A DNA stretch of 64,000 nucleotides from Xiphophorus maculatus (lineage: Eukaryota > Chordata > Actinopteri > Cyprinodontiformes > Poeciliidae): NCBI RefSeq assembly GCF_002775205.1, contig NC_036461.1, forward strand, positions 9,213,015 through 9,277,014. Direction: 5' to 3'. The stretch's first letter is position 1; every line of letters begins with the position of its first letter. The notes below the pieces were generated by a model. The model saw only the letters and a list, made by a program, of their open reading frames with translations, ran no database searches and was not told the origin of the DNA. Below, in pieces: positions 52,418-61,743 of the stretch. The translations under genes and the position numbers were made by a program.

Positions 52418-55400
52418 TTAGTCAGGAACCGGCTTGAGCTGCTCAACTCCTTGGATCCCTTTTCTTTCCAGCAATACTGTGTTCCTATCCAGTACTTTTT
52501 TGACGATGTCAGTTGTCTCAAACTTGGGTTTTACTGCTGCATGTACAGGTTGCTCTCTTGCTTTGACCCACACGCGCTGTCCCTCTCGGAATGGCACTCT
52601 GGGCGTCAGCTTCTCCTTTTTGTCGCTGGAGCCCCGCCCCACTTCCTTCGTGGTGAACGGCCGTTGGTTGAGTTCCATCGCAGGGGCGGGTCTTTCGGCT
52701 CTGCTTCTGTCGTTCAGGGCCTGCCCTATTTCCACCGCTTGGGTGCTCCAACTGTTGGTGTTAGCATTTTTAGCTATCCAGCTTTTCACTAACCCTATGG
52801 CTCGTTCCACCACTCCGTTAGCTTGTGGGGTATAGGGTGGCGAGTAAACTCGCATTACTCCATACTTCTGACACCACTGGTCAACCTGTGAATTACGGAA
52901 ATGAGTCCCATTGTCCGTGCGCAGCTCTTTCGGGATTCCCAGGGCACTGCATACTTGTTCCAGCATGCCGACAACGCTATTGCCGTTTGCTTTCCTGGCT
53001 GCTTTTGTAGTTACAAACCCCGACATGGAATCCACCAGCACTAAGAGGTACTTCTCACCTCTCCTTCCTGTTATCCCCATGGGTCCTGCAACATCCATGC
53101 AGACTGAGCCCCAGGGGACCGTGCTTTTGATGGACAACCCATCCATCCGCTGCCCTCGGCGACCTGCGTTGTATTGACCACACACTTCACAGTCCCTTAG
53201 CACGCGTTGGACTTGTTTCACTGGGATCCAAAGGTCTTGCTCCTCCAGTTCCTTACGGGTAGGTCGCACGCCTGCATGTCCAAGGGCCTCATGCACGCTC
53301 CGCACGACCTCGACCACGTATTCTTTTGGGACCTCCCGTCCTTTGGGAGTTCTGTCCCACTTCTCGGTACCGACAAAGACGATCTTCCTTTGTTGGACAT
53401 AACAGTCCACTTCATCATTCCCACGCCAATGAGCTCCCTCATGCGTGTGTGCTCTTTGGTGCTGCACTTCTATTTCCAACTGCAGCTTCAGCTCAGCAAT
53501 TTTTTTCCACAAATCTTTGTGTGCCACTGGCTTGCCCTTTGCTGTCTCGAAACCATTTTCTTCCCAAATGGCCAAGTCTTCTCTGAGAGCCTGAGCGCAG
53601 TAGTAACTGTCGGTTACTAACCTGGCACTTTTGATTTTCCTTTTCACCAGCTCCAGCAATCCTTCCAGTACTGCCGTCACTTCTCCGGCTTGAGCACTAC
53701 CGGGGGCCTTTCCTTTCTGGCGGCCTTTCTCTTTGCCGTCCTGCTTCAGAATAAATCCCCAGTATGCCGACTGGTCGGACCCCTTTCTGGATCCATCAGT
53801 GTAGATTGTCCATTCCGGTTGTCCTGGCTTCTCAAGTGTTTCTTGTGGTTTTTTCTTACTGGTAGGTTGTGCTGGCCCAATTTCAAGCTCCGGGTCCAGC
53901 AAGATGTCCTCCCATCTTCCCCACCGAGTATTGGTTGCTTTAGTACTTTCCACAGTTCCTTTTCTTAGGTACTTGTGAACTTGGCTTTGTGTGATGACTT
54001 TGACTGGTTGTCCTTGTGCTAAATCTTTCAGCACACCCCAATAGCGGGCTAACACCGCTAGCTCTTTTTCTTCCTGCGGGTATTTCTTTTCAACAGAAGT
54101 TAGAGTGTAACTCCACAGGGTAACCAAGCCTCCATTTTCGTTACTCACTTTGATCATGGCATCGTCATTCTCGCAGCTGATCTCTGCCACCAGCCTTTCT
54201 GACAAACTCCTTGGCTCCAATCTCACAGCTGCTTGAATGGCCCTTCTCAGTTCCTCTAGGTTCTGTTGATTTGCTGCTGTCCAAACCCAGGGTCTTTTTC
54301 CGTCTTTCTCGTCGTCCTCACTTTTCCTCAGGCAGTGGTACAAGGGTTTGGCATATTTCTGATAGTTGGGTACATGGTCTCTGACATAGTTGCACAGTCC
54401 CAATATTTTCTGCAGGTCATTTTCTGACTGTGGTGGTTGAATGTTTGTCAGCTTTTCTCTGTACCCATCCGAGAGTCCCAAGTCCGACGTGACTTGGAAA
54501 CCCAGATAATTCACTTGGAACTGTCCAAATTGACATTTCTTGAGGTTTAGCTTCAAACCTGCTTTGGTGAGATTTTTAACCACTTTTCGTAGCCTCTCTA
54601 GGTGTTCTTCTTCTGTGTCATCAGCAATAAAAACATCATCAATGTACACAGTTGCACCCACGTCCCCCAACACTTCCATCACTGCTGACTGGAACACGTT
54701 TGGGGAGTTCTTGTACCCCTGGGGTAACCTTTGCCACACATAGCTCTTGCCTTTGTGGGTGAATGCAGTTTTACCTTGCGACTGTCTGGCGAGGCGTAGA
54801 GAGAAAAATCCATTGGCTAGGTCGATGCAGGACTTGAACTTTTTGACTCGAAGAGTTTTCAACGCTCCTTGTGGATTGATCAAACTGGCTCGGTTTGCTA
54901 TTGTTCTCCGATTCAGGGCCTTGAAGTTGATGACTGGCCTCCAACCCCCTCCAGCCGATTCAGGTTTCTTCACCGCCTGGATGGGGCTGTTGGTGATCGG
55001 GTTGAGCTCCTCTCTGATGATCTCTAGGGCGCCCAGCTCCTTCACGATCTTGTCCATCTCCTCGACTGCTCCTGGGTTCAACGGGTACTGCCGAACAGGT
55101 GGATGAACCCCACCTTCGATGTGATGAACAAACTTTGGGCCCAAATCTCCACAATCATTTTTGAACCGTGCTACCTGTGCTGTAGCGATGATTTCACGTA
55201 GCTCCTCTTTCCCAGCCGGGGAGAAGTCACTCTCTTCAAGTTTCTGTTCTGTCACCGTTGGTATGTCGACCGGTTTGTACCAGTCTTGCTTCTCTGATCC
55301 TGTTTGTGTTGGGCCGACTTTCACCAATCTTGCTTTCAAGCTCGTCAGCCTTCTCTCCAGCCTACGATGTGTGCTTTTCTTTTTACTGAGTTCGTCTAAG

Positions 55401-55648
55401 TCTTTTACTGTAAGGAGATTGTAGGGACCTTTCACCCATACTACTCCTTTCCAGGTCCCATATGGCATTTCTTCTATTTTCCCATTGGCAAACTGAACCT
55501 TCAGGTGTCCTGCTGTTTTTAGGTCTTTGCGGGTCATCGACACCTCCGCTCCGGTGTCCACTAGGTAGGGCACTCCTTCCACTTTAGCATAGATTTCGTC
55601 CCCTTCCCAGTAGGCATTGTCTAAAACGACCCGCGACCTGGACGCCAT
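52418..55648 (-). CDS. pol: Pol polyprotein: protease, RT, RNase H, integrase
   Basis: 1,076 codons, intact. The aspartic protease has DTGA at 31-34. The reverse transcriptase has its first catalytic Asp at 276 and YIDD at 335-338. RNase H has candidate catalytic residues D618, E656, D680 and D745. The integrase has an HHCC zinc finger (H786, H791, C820, C823) and a D852/D912/E948 triad with the canonical 35-residue spacing between the last two. Every catalytic residue is present, so the enzyme looks functional. The ATG overlaps the gag stop as TAATG. The frame upstream of the ATG is closed after nine codons and I see no canonical slippery heptamer there, so Pol is probably made separately (reinitiation or a spliced mRNA), as in foamy viruses. 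Confidence 0.95.
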   Translation of the reverse strand: MASRSRVVLDNAYWEGDEIYAKVEGVPYLVDTGAEVSMTRKDLKTAGHLKVQFANGKIEEMPYGTWKGVVWVKGPYNLLTVKDLDELSKKKSTHRRLERRLTSLKARLVKVGPTQTGSEKQDWYKPVDIPTVTEQKLEESDFSPAGKEELREIIATAQVARFKNDCGDLGPKFVHHIEGGVHPPVRQYPLNPGAVEEMDKIVKELGALEIIREELNPITNSPIQAVKKPESAGGGWRPVINFKALNRRTIANRASLINPQGALKTLRVKKFKSCIDLANGFFSLRLARQSQGKTAFTHKGKSYVWQRLPQGYKNSPNVFQSAVMEVLGDVGATVYIDDVFIADDTEEEHLERLRKVVKNLTKAGLKLNLKKCQFGQFQVNYLGFQVTSDLGLSDGYREKLTNIQPPQSENDLQKILGLCNYVRDHVPNYQKYAKPLYHCLRKSEDDEKDGKRPWVWTAANQQNLEELRRAIQAAVRLEPRSLSERLVAEISCENDDAMIKVSNENGGLVTLWSYTLTSVEKKYPQEEKELAVLARYWGVLKDLAQGQPVKVITQSQVHKYLRKGTVESTKATNTRWGRWEDILLDPELEIGPAQPTSKKKPQETLEKPGQPEWTIYTDGSRKGSDQSAYWGFILKQDGKEKGRQKGKAPGSAQAGEVTAVLEGLLELVKRKIKSARLVTDSYYCAQALREDLAIWEENGFETAKGKPVAHKDLWKKIAELKLQLEIEVQHQRAHTHEGAHWRGNDEVDCYVQQRKIVFVGTEKWDRTPKGREVPKEYVVEVVRSVHEALGHAGVRPTRKELEEQDLWIPVKQVQRVLRDCEVCGQYNAGRRGQRMDGLSIKSTVPWGSVCMDVAGPMGITGRRGEKYLLVLVDSMSGFVTTKAARKANGNSVVGMLEQVCSALGIPKELRTDNGTHFRNSQVDQWCQKYGVMRVYSPPYTPQANGVVERAIGLVKSWIAKNANTNSWSTQAVEIGQALNDRSRAERPAPAMELNQRPFTTKEVGRGSSDKKEKLTPRVPFREGQRVWVKAREQPVHAAVKPKFETTDIVKKVLDRNTVLLERKGIQGVEQLKPVPD

Positions 55649-58600
55649 TACTTTGGTGACCCTCCGGCCCCGGCTTTACGGGACTCACGGAGGGCCGTCC
55701 TCTCTTCTGGGCTCAATTTCCTATACTCCTCATCTGTCAGGAACTGACCTTTCCCTGGCTGATTTGATGAAGCCGGAGGGTTGGTCGGTTTCCCTTGTGG
55801 TCCTGGTGGTTTCTGCTGGAACGGTCGGTTCCGGAAGTTGGGTGGCGGTGTTCCTTGTTGAAACGGTCTGCTCTGGAAGTTGGATGGCGGTGCTCCTTGC
55901 TGGAACGGTCTACCCTGGAAGTTGGATGGTTGTCTGATGTTAACCCTTCCAGGTGGCTTTGCCGGTTGGCTAGCCTCCTTCTTCCTTTTGTCCTCGTAGT
56001 ACTGTTGTTCCAGGTCGAATCCTTGCACTGCTACATCCATCTGAGCGACTGTTGTGCTTCTCACTGGCAACTTCACGAACACGATCTCTCCTCTGCGTCC
56101 TTTTGTCACCTCACGCAGTACTTTCACATATCTCGCAGGGGAAACGGTCTGCTTAAGTGTGTGCCAAAGCGGTTCCAACCGGCTTCCCTTGTCCAGCCGT
56201 CCTCTGGCTCTCTTCACCTGGGACTCTTCATCATCCATGTCCTCCAACACCAGCCTCTCATAGTTGCTCTGTGCTGAATCTGTTCCAACCATCGGGTCCG
56301 CAGTCACGCTGGTCAGCCACAACTTTTTGGCTCCCTCGTGGTTGGTGGTAGACAACACAGTTGGCCAAACATCTTTTAGATATTCTTCATTGTTTTCGTC
56401 TGCGTTTTTACTCCTAATCACCAGCCTTAGATTCTTCAATTCGGCGTAAGCATCCTGTCCCGTATTAGTGGCAGGTAGCTGAGTCAACGCCCCTGGTGGT
56501 CTCACCGGGATCTGTGGTCCTGGCTCCGAAGACGTCGCCTGAGGTTCCTCTTCATCAGCCGACACTTCGTCCAGCTTCTGTCGAGCCTCCCTGGAGTATT
56601 TGAAGGCAGCTTTCTTCAGTCGTCGCAGCATCACATCATACATAATTCCAATGTATGCATTCCTGAAGTTGGTAGTCAGGGAATAGTGTGCTGTCAGAGT
56701 GGAGCAGGATGGTGTCATCAGGATGTTAGCCCATTCTCCGATTGTTGCTTCCACCTCGAGCTGCACCCGGTCTCCCAATCTGCTGGCCCATCCTGCCGGG
56801 ATCTGGTACTCGGTTTGGCCGACCTCTGGTACATACGTACGCCGTCCGTCCTTAGCCTGCACGGGACCCCAGGTCACGTCTCTTGCCAGTCTCTCAGAAG
56901 ATCCTTCGATGTCAAAGGTTTCTATTTCTTTCTTCTTACCCCGATGCTGTCCTGTTCGGAGTGTCTTATGCTCGGCCGGTAGTTGCTTTGGGTCGGAGAA
57001 GACGCTGCCGTGATCGCTCTCCTCTTCTTCTTCTCCAGGATGTTCGATCTCCGGTTGCTCCTCTTCGTCCTCCGAGTCACTGATGTCCTCATACTGCTGT
57101 TGTCGAAGAGGTTCTCTCCTGGGGGAGTTCAGCGGTCGAATCTTGGCTGGTTTCATCGGTCCTTCTTCTTTCGGGACCGTCGGCTGCTCATTCTTGACTT
57201 TTCCCGCATTGGGTTTTTTCAGTTCACTGTGGCTCTCTTCAAACGAGAACTCCTTAACGTACTTTGCTGCGGAGAACCCTGGTTCAACAGGTGTCTCCTT
57301 TATCTTTATCCTGGGTGGCTGCACGGCCTTGGCTTTTCCTATCTGGGTGGTGTTTAAAACCTCACTTTGGGGAATTTTTAAGGGATATTTCTTGATTTCT
57401 TGCGATGGATGGCTAATGCGGCATTGCTCCTCCATCTCAGCTGCCAATTTCACCCCTTGCTCAGTGCGGAGTCGATGCAGACGGGGGTCAACCACCACCA
57501 CCACTTCTTTGAACACAAAGAAATGACTGTTGGTCTTGGCTATATTCACCACTCCGTTCTCCGCTATTGATCTGGCGGTGTCCCTTGGCAGATCCGGCGA
57601 TCTCAGTCCTTGTACACTCACTATGACTCTTCTCATGCATTCGTTGCTGGCCGCCGCTAAGCCCCGCTCGAGTCCATGCCACATCTTCTTCCGATATTCC
57701 TCCAAACCCTCTCCTTTTCGGTAGACGTCAATCGGGACTAGGATTACAGCACCATAAGGGAGACTATAGCCGTTCATCAAGACTACTTCTCCCCTTGTCT
57801 TTGGGCTACAGGTGGCTTCTAGCAATTTTGAATCCGCTTGGTAATATTGCCCTGCTTGGTCCTCAAGGCTGCGTCTGAACTTTCGATTGTGGATCTTGTA
57901 TCTGTCATTGGTGAACACAATCAGTCCGTCACCCTCAAGATCCCATATTCTTCCAATAACCTGATAAATCCGGAGGCCGGTCTGCAGTCTAAAGTTGCTG
58001 GCCCCCGGTGGTATTTCGGCTAATTCTCGGGCCATCCTCCAGGTGTCCGATTTCTGAGTCTTCTTCTTAGGGCGACCGGGGTCCCGCTGCTCCTCGTCCG
58101 ATTCCTCCCTGTCCTCGTCGGAACTGCTGGCCGCTGGGGTCTCCGTAGGTGGTAGTGGATGCCTTCTCTCCGTGCTGTGGGCTCGGGGATGAAACCCGGG
58201 CTCCAGACCTCGTCGCAGGGACCAGTCCCTGGCCGCTTGCTCCAACTGCTCCTCAGTGAGGCCGCCGACGAGCGCTTCCTCGGGGTCTTCCTCATTGGCT
58301 GGTGCAGGTGGGATGTCCTCGTTCCGCGATGGACCTGGTGGAGCTGAGGGACCTCCATCGCTGTCGTCGCTGCTGTCACCGCCGGCGTTGTCGTCGCTGC
58401 CGCCCGTCAGGTCTATCAGATACCTCGGAGGTTGCTTCGTCTGGCGAGTCGGTGTCGTGGTTCTGCTGGGCAGTCGGGACGGAGGCTCAGCCACCTCCGA
58501 CCCTGCCTCTTCGAGGGCTCGCTCCTTTTCCTTGCCCTCTTTGTAGGTTGAAAGTCTCTGCATGGCCTCAGCGTAGTCTTTGTACTGGTTCACCCCCTTG

Positions 58601-59103
58601 GCGTTTGGGTCCACCAGGATTCCATCGATGCCCGCCGCCAAGGTAGCTGTTTTTACTACGCGGTCATACTTTTCGGAGGGGCTGTGGACAATTCGTAGCT
58701 CACCATCCGCCCATCCTTCAAGGAGGTCAGCGAACCATTCCAGCCATCCTCTAACCTCCGGCTTCTTAGCCACTTTCACTGGGCATCTGACGACCCCCAG
58801 TCGGTGGCCGTGTCTAAGCTGGGTGCAGTAGTATATCCGTTTTTGCACTATGATTTCCATTGGGCTCCGAGCAACGTCCTTGCTCATGGTGAAGTGAGAA
58901 TCAAAGAACATCTTTTTATTTATCTCAGTCCAGGATTCCAATCCATCACCAAGTAATATCAACATTACAGGAAATTGCGATAATGCAGATTTGGAAAGAT
59001 GGGATTGATGATTCTTCCCATCCCGGCTGATGTTGCTTGCCTCTTGTTCCATTGCTGGCTTTTGTAGGGGCTCCAGTTCCCCTCTTTCTTCTTCTTCACT
59101 CAT
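55648..59103 (-). CDS. gag: Gag-like polyprotein with macro-domain-like module
   Basis: 1,151 codons, about twice the usual Gag. The acidic N-terminus is followed by an unassigned globular part (about 45-185), a Ser/Asp/Pro-rich linker with a PSAP late-domain-like motif at 252-255, and a region at about 377-542 laid out like a macro (ADP-ribose-binding) domain. A second acidic linker follows, then a helical region at about 740-1030 that may be the capsid, then three copies of a 14-residue NFQ.RPFQQG.PP repeat at about 1055-1098, and a basic tail. There are no CCHC zinc knuckles; the Arg/Gln-rich repeats may do the RNA binding. Gag identity rests on position between leader and pol; individual domains are inferred. 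Confidence 0.85.
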   Translation of the reverse strand: MSEEEERGELEPLQKPAMEQEASNISRDGKNHQSHLSKSALSQFPVMLILLGDGLESWTEINKKMFFDSHFTMSKDVARSPMEIIVQKRIYYCTQLRHGHRLGVVRCPVKVAKKPEVRGWLEWFADLLEGWADGELRIVHSPSEKYDRVVKTATLAAGIDGILVDPNAKGVNQYKDYAEAMQRLSTYKEGKEKERALEEAGSEVAEPPSRLPSRTTTPTRQTKQPPRYLIDLTGGSDDNAGGDSSDDSDGGPSAPPGPSRNEDIPPAPANEEDPEEALVGGLTEEQLEQAARDWSLRRGLEPGFHPRAHSTERRHPLPPTETPAASSSDEDREESDEEQRDPGRPKKKTQKSDTWRMARELAEIPPGASNFRLQTGLRIYQVIGRIWDLEGDGLIVFTNDRYKIHNRKFRRSLEDQAGQYYQADSKLLEATCSPKTRGEVVLMNGYSLPYGAVILVPIDVYRKGEGLEEYRKKMWHGLERGLAAASNECMRRVIVSVQGLRSPDLPRDTARSIAENGVVNIAKTNSHFFVFKEVVVVVDPRLHRLRTEQGVKLAAEMEEQCRISHPSQEIKKYPLKIPQSEVLNTTQIGKAKAVQPPRIKIKETPVEPGFSAAKYVKEFSFEESHSELKKPNAGKVKNEQPTVPKEEGPMKPAKIRPLNSPRREPLRQQQYEDISDSEDEEEQPEIEHPGEEEEESDHGSVFSDPKQLPAEHKTLRTGQHRGKKKEIETFDIEGSSERLARDVTWGPVQAKDGRRTYVPEVGQTEYQIPAGWASRLGDRVQLEVEATIGEWANILMTPSCSTLTAHYSLTTNFRNAYIGIMYDVMLRRLKKAAFKYSREARQKLDEVSADEEEPQATSSEPGPQIPVRPPGALTQLPATNTGQDAYAELKNLRLVIRSKNADENNEEYLKDVWPTVLSTTNHEGAKKLWLTSVTADPMVGTDSAQSNYERLVLEDMDDEESQVKRARGRLDKGSRLEPLWHTLKQTVSPARYVKVLREVTKGRRGEIVFVKLPVRSTTVAQMDVAVQGFDLEQQYYEDKRKKEASQPAKPPGRVNIRQPSNFQGRPFQQGAPPSNFQSRPFQQGTPPPNFRNRPFQQKPPGPQGKPTNPPASSNQPGKGQFLTDEEYRKLSPEERTALRESRKAGAGGSPK

Positions 59104-59404
59104 AGTTGTCTTTGTCTTTCGAGTCGCCTATCCCCCAAAGCCTCTCTTTGCGCTTTCGAGTAGGGATGGGTCCAGGCTGTGTTGGCTACTGGCTTCACTG
59201 TCTGGATCTGGTCATTCTATCCTCAGTAGAAGCTTTCCCTCACCTGTATGCTATACAGTTACTGCGAGGGTTGTGACTGATGGCCTTGTCAGTCACCACT
59301 AACTCTCTTCCCTAAGAGTTAGAAACCCAAGTGAGCTATTCAGAGTCTCGCATCTGTTTTCACTGACTTGGTGTCTTTGGGGCCCGCCTACTCAGTTGTG
59401 CGCC
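59104..59404 (-). promoter_or_regulatory. 5' leader with major splice donor
   Basis: About 300 nt between the primer-binding site and the gag ATG. It contains a strong donor, CAG|GTGAGG, at 59238-59247 in reverse (intron from 59243). The leader is closely matched, donor included, by the second leader at 62942-63213, which suggests constraint on splicing and probably RNA packaging. Confidence 0.75.
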
Positions 59405-59422
59405 GCCCCACGTTGGGCGCCA
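59405..59422 (-). other. Primer-binding site, tRNA-Lys(CUU)
   Basis: The minus strand reads TGGCGCCCAACGTGGGGC, an exact complement of the 3' end of tRNA-Lys1,2 including CCA. Foamy viruses, Mason-Pfizer monkey virus and visna virus use the same primer. It lies 2 nt from the CA end of the middle LTR. Confidence 0.93.
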
Positions 59423-60150
59423 CTTGTTGTTGCGCAACACCCCCCCCCTCCTTTCTGTCTCTACTCTCTCACTCTCGTACTTCCTCTTCTGAGAGGGGAG
59501 ATGTGCTACCAGCTCTCCATCTAACGGGTTAATTGAGTTTCCTAAATCTGCCGGGATTTACCCTGTCCAGAACTGAAGTAAACTCTGTTTAAGCTGGTTT
59601 CGAGAAACGATTCACCTGATTTTTAACGGCCTACATCCAGGTGTCTCACCCTTCTTCCCTCTGTGAATTAGCCAGACTGAGCAGCCTACAGCCAACTAGT
59701 TTCACAGAGCACACCTGTTAACGGTCGCTCGTTCTCTTATTTTACAACTTGCATTTGTTATTGAACCAGGTAGGTTTTAGTGACTCGGGCGAGTCCCAAG
59801 GATGACGTTTTAAATTTGGGCTACCAGCAACTTAAAAACATTTTAAACTTTTTCCTCTCCAGAATCAAACATCACAGCTATTTTACAACCATCAAAGAAC
59901 TTTAAGGTGACTCATTAACTGAATGTCCACAACATCTTTTAGATTTTCTTTATGCTAAATATTTTATTAGTAAGGCATTTTTGCAAGGGTCAGTACAGCT
60001 TAATTCAGTAGCAGAAATAATCAAATAAGTAAAATCAATCATCTAGTCTGTCTTTCCCTACTGCTGACACTGAAAACTAAAAAAAAGGAACCTTTGAGAG
60101 AGACGGACGGAGCATGGCGCCTCGAACCCCAGACCTGGCACGACGACGAA

Positions 60151-60340
60151 GAAGGTGCTGCAGCAGGAGGAAGACGCCGATCGATGAAGGCCAGGATCTC
60201 CGCAGGTCTGATGATGAAGAAGGTGTTGCAGCAGGAGGAAGACGCCGATCGATGAAGGCCAGGATCTCCGCAGGTCTGATGATGAAGAAGGTGTTGCAGC
60301 AGGAGGAAGATGTTGATCAGCGAAGGCAGGAATCTCTGTA
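60151..60340. repeat. 68-bp tandem repeat in R of LTR-A
   Basis: The unit starting GAAGGTGTTGCAGCAGGAGG occurs at 60151, 60219 and 60287, the last copy diverging. It produces spurious repetitive open frames on both strands. Confidence 0.85.
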
Positions 60341-60934
60341 GGTCTGATGAGCCTCCTCTCCGCATGGATGGTGAGGTCACACAGGACTTGGTGCTGGCAG
60401 GAAGGAAGGCACCAGTTCTTCTTCTTTGTCTTTGCCTTTGTCTTCATCTTTGTCTTTGGGGTCTGAACCCAGCCGATGAGAGAAGTGCGATTTGAAGCCA
60501 CAGGTTGTGGGGCTGACGGGTTGGTCCCCATGGCCGGACAGTCTTCGGCTCCGTGGCCCCGGCTCTTCTTCAGCTGCAGAGTTCTTTGTCCATCTCTTGG
60601 CTCGAAGCTGCCCGGAGGATCCAACGAACGGTTCCTCTTTTGCACTCACCTTTTATAGGGTTTCTGACTGCTTAGACAGATGATCTCATATCCATCACTG
60701 TCTTACAGACATTTCCTGATGTCTGTGCTAATGTCTCAGGGTTGCTCAACCTCCTATGTCCATTGCCTGCACAACCTTTCACCTACTCTCTAAATAAGGC
60801 GTTGATCATCTCTGCTCTCCTGTTAGTTCCTTGCCTTTCACCTTTCACCTACTCTCTACCTCCAACATATCAGTGATGTTTAATTGCAGTTACACCTTTT
60901 ACACCATTTCAAGTTCAATGTCAAAATCACATTT

Positions 60935-61066
60935 ATATCACATTTATTTTCTTTAGCTTCTTTGATTTAGCATTCATTTATAATTTTATAACCATAACTT
61001 ATATCACATTTATTTTCTTCAGCTTCTCTGATTTATCATTCATTTATGATTTTATAACCATAACTT
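60935..61066. repeat. 66-bp tandem duplication in U3 of LTR-A
   Basis: ATATCACATTTATTTTCTTY and following bases occur at 60935-61000 and 61001-61066 with a few mismatches. Confidence 0.85.
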
Positions 61067-61508
61067 ATTAATTATACTTATTATAATCTTAATGTGAGTT
61101 ATTACAGATGTTTTTCTGAAAAGAAACCAAGAATAATACATGATTCTAATTATTTGATGCCAAAGTTACAGTTACTTGTTTTTCTTGTAACTGTTCCCAC
61201 AAATGTTCGTGTAAATATTATTACAAGTAAACCAATATTAATATAAGTATTTTACTTTGAATCTTATCAAATTACCAAAATGTTTAGATTTCATTCTTTA
61301 AACTTTCATGATTTAAAATAAGGAATAGTCTCAGCTATTTTTTATAAATCTGCAGGCTGGAACTTACTTCCTCTTTTTCCAGGAAACCTGCTTTTCCTGT
61401 TTAATGACTCTTTCTGACTGACTATGATTTCTTATGATTAGATAGAAAAAAGTAGAATTAAAGCAAAGTTTGCATGAGACAAAAACAACACACACAACTA
61501 GATTTATT

Positions 61509-61690
61509 TTATTGACACTTAAGTCTACTGTTGGGCCTAGATGTCACTTGAGTGATTCATTTTAAAGATAACTTTATTTATTATTACTGTTAAACTAACT
61601 TTATTGACACTTAAGTCTACTGCTGGGCCCTGATGTCACTTGAGTGATTCATTTTAAAGATAACTTTATTTATTATTACTGTTAAACTAA
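61509..61690. repeat. 92-bp direct repeat in U3 of LTR-A
   Basis: TTATTGACACTTAAGTCTAC through TATTATTACTGTTAAACTAA occurs at 61509-61600 and 61601-61690 with about three differences. Its place in U3 upstream of the TATA box suggests duplicated enhancers. Confidence 0.88.
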
Positions 61691-61735
61691 AATCTCCAGC
61701 ATGGGGAAGTGGGATGAGCTCGGATTTTCTTGACA

Positions 61736-61743
61736 CCCCCTCC
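61736..61743 (-). other. Polypurine tract of the middle LTR
   Basis: GGAGGGGG on the minus strand, directly abutting TGTCAAGAAAA, as at the outer 3' LTR. A second copy of the same junction lies at 61912-61919. Confidence 0.85.

Larger units (their letters stand above)
59425..61735 (-). repeat. Middle LTR (type A), diverged
   Basis: 2,311 bp; the plus strand starts TGTTGTTGCGCAACA and ends TTTTCTTGACA against a polypyrimidine run. In element sense it has a TATA box CTATAAAAGG at 60649-60658 and an AATAAA at 59963-59968, at positions equivalent to those of LTR-B. It shares patches with LTR-B (for example CCTGTTAACGGT near 59715 versus TTCTGTTAACGGTAGCCC near 44375), but overall the two are strongly diverged, unlike the identical outer pair. 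U3 and R carry three sets of tandem repeats. It is flanked by a polypurine tract on one side and a primer-binding site on the other, so it serves as 3' LTR of the gutted copy and 5' LTR of the intact one. Confidence 0.85.

Noticed and set aside
52434-59302. Many plus-strand ORFs of 60-160 codons across gag and pol
   Set aside because: They are antisense shadows of the long, GC-rich gag and pol frames and show no independent features.
60058-60649. Open frames on both strands in R of LTR-A
   Set aside because: They come from the 68-bp tandem repeats and GC-rich sequence, begin at GTG and partly lie upstream of the expected transcription start.
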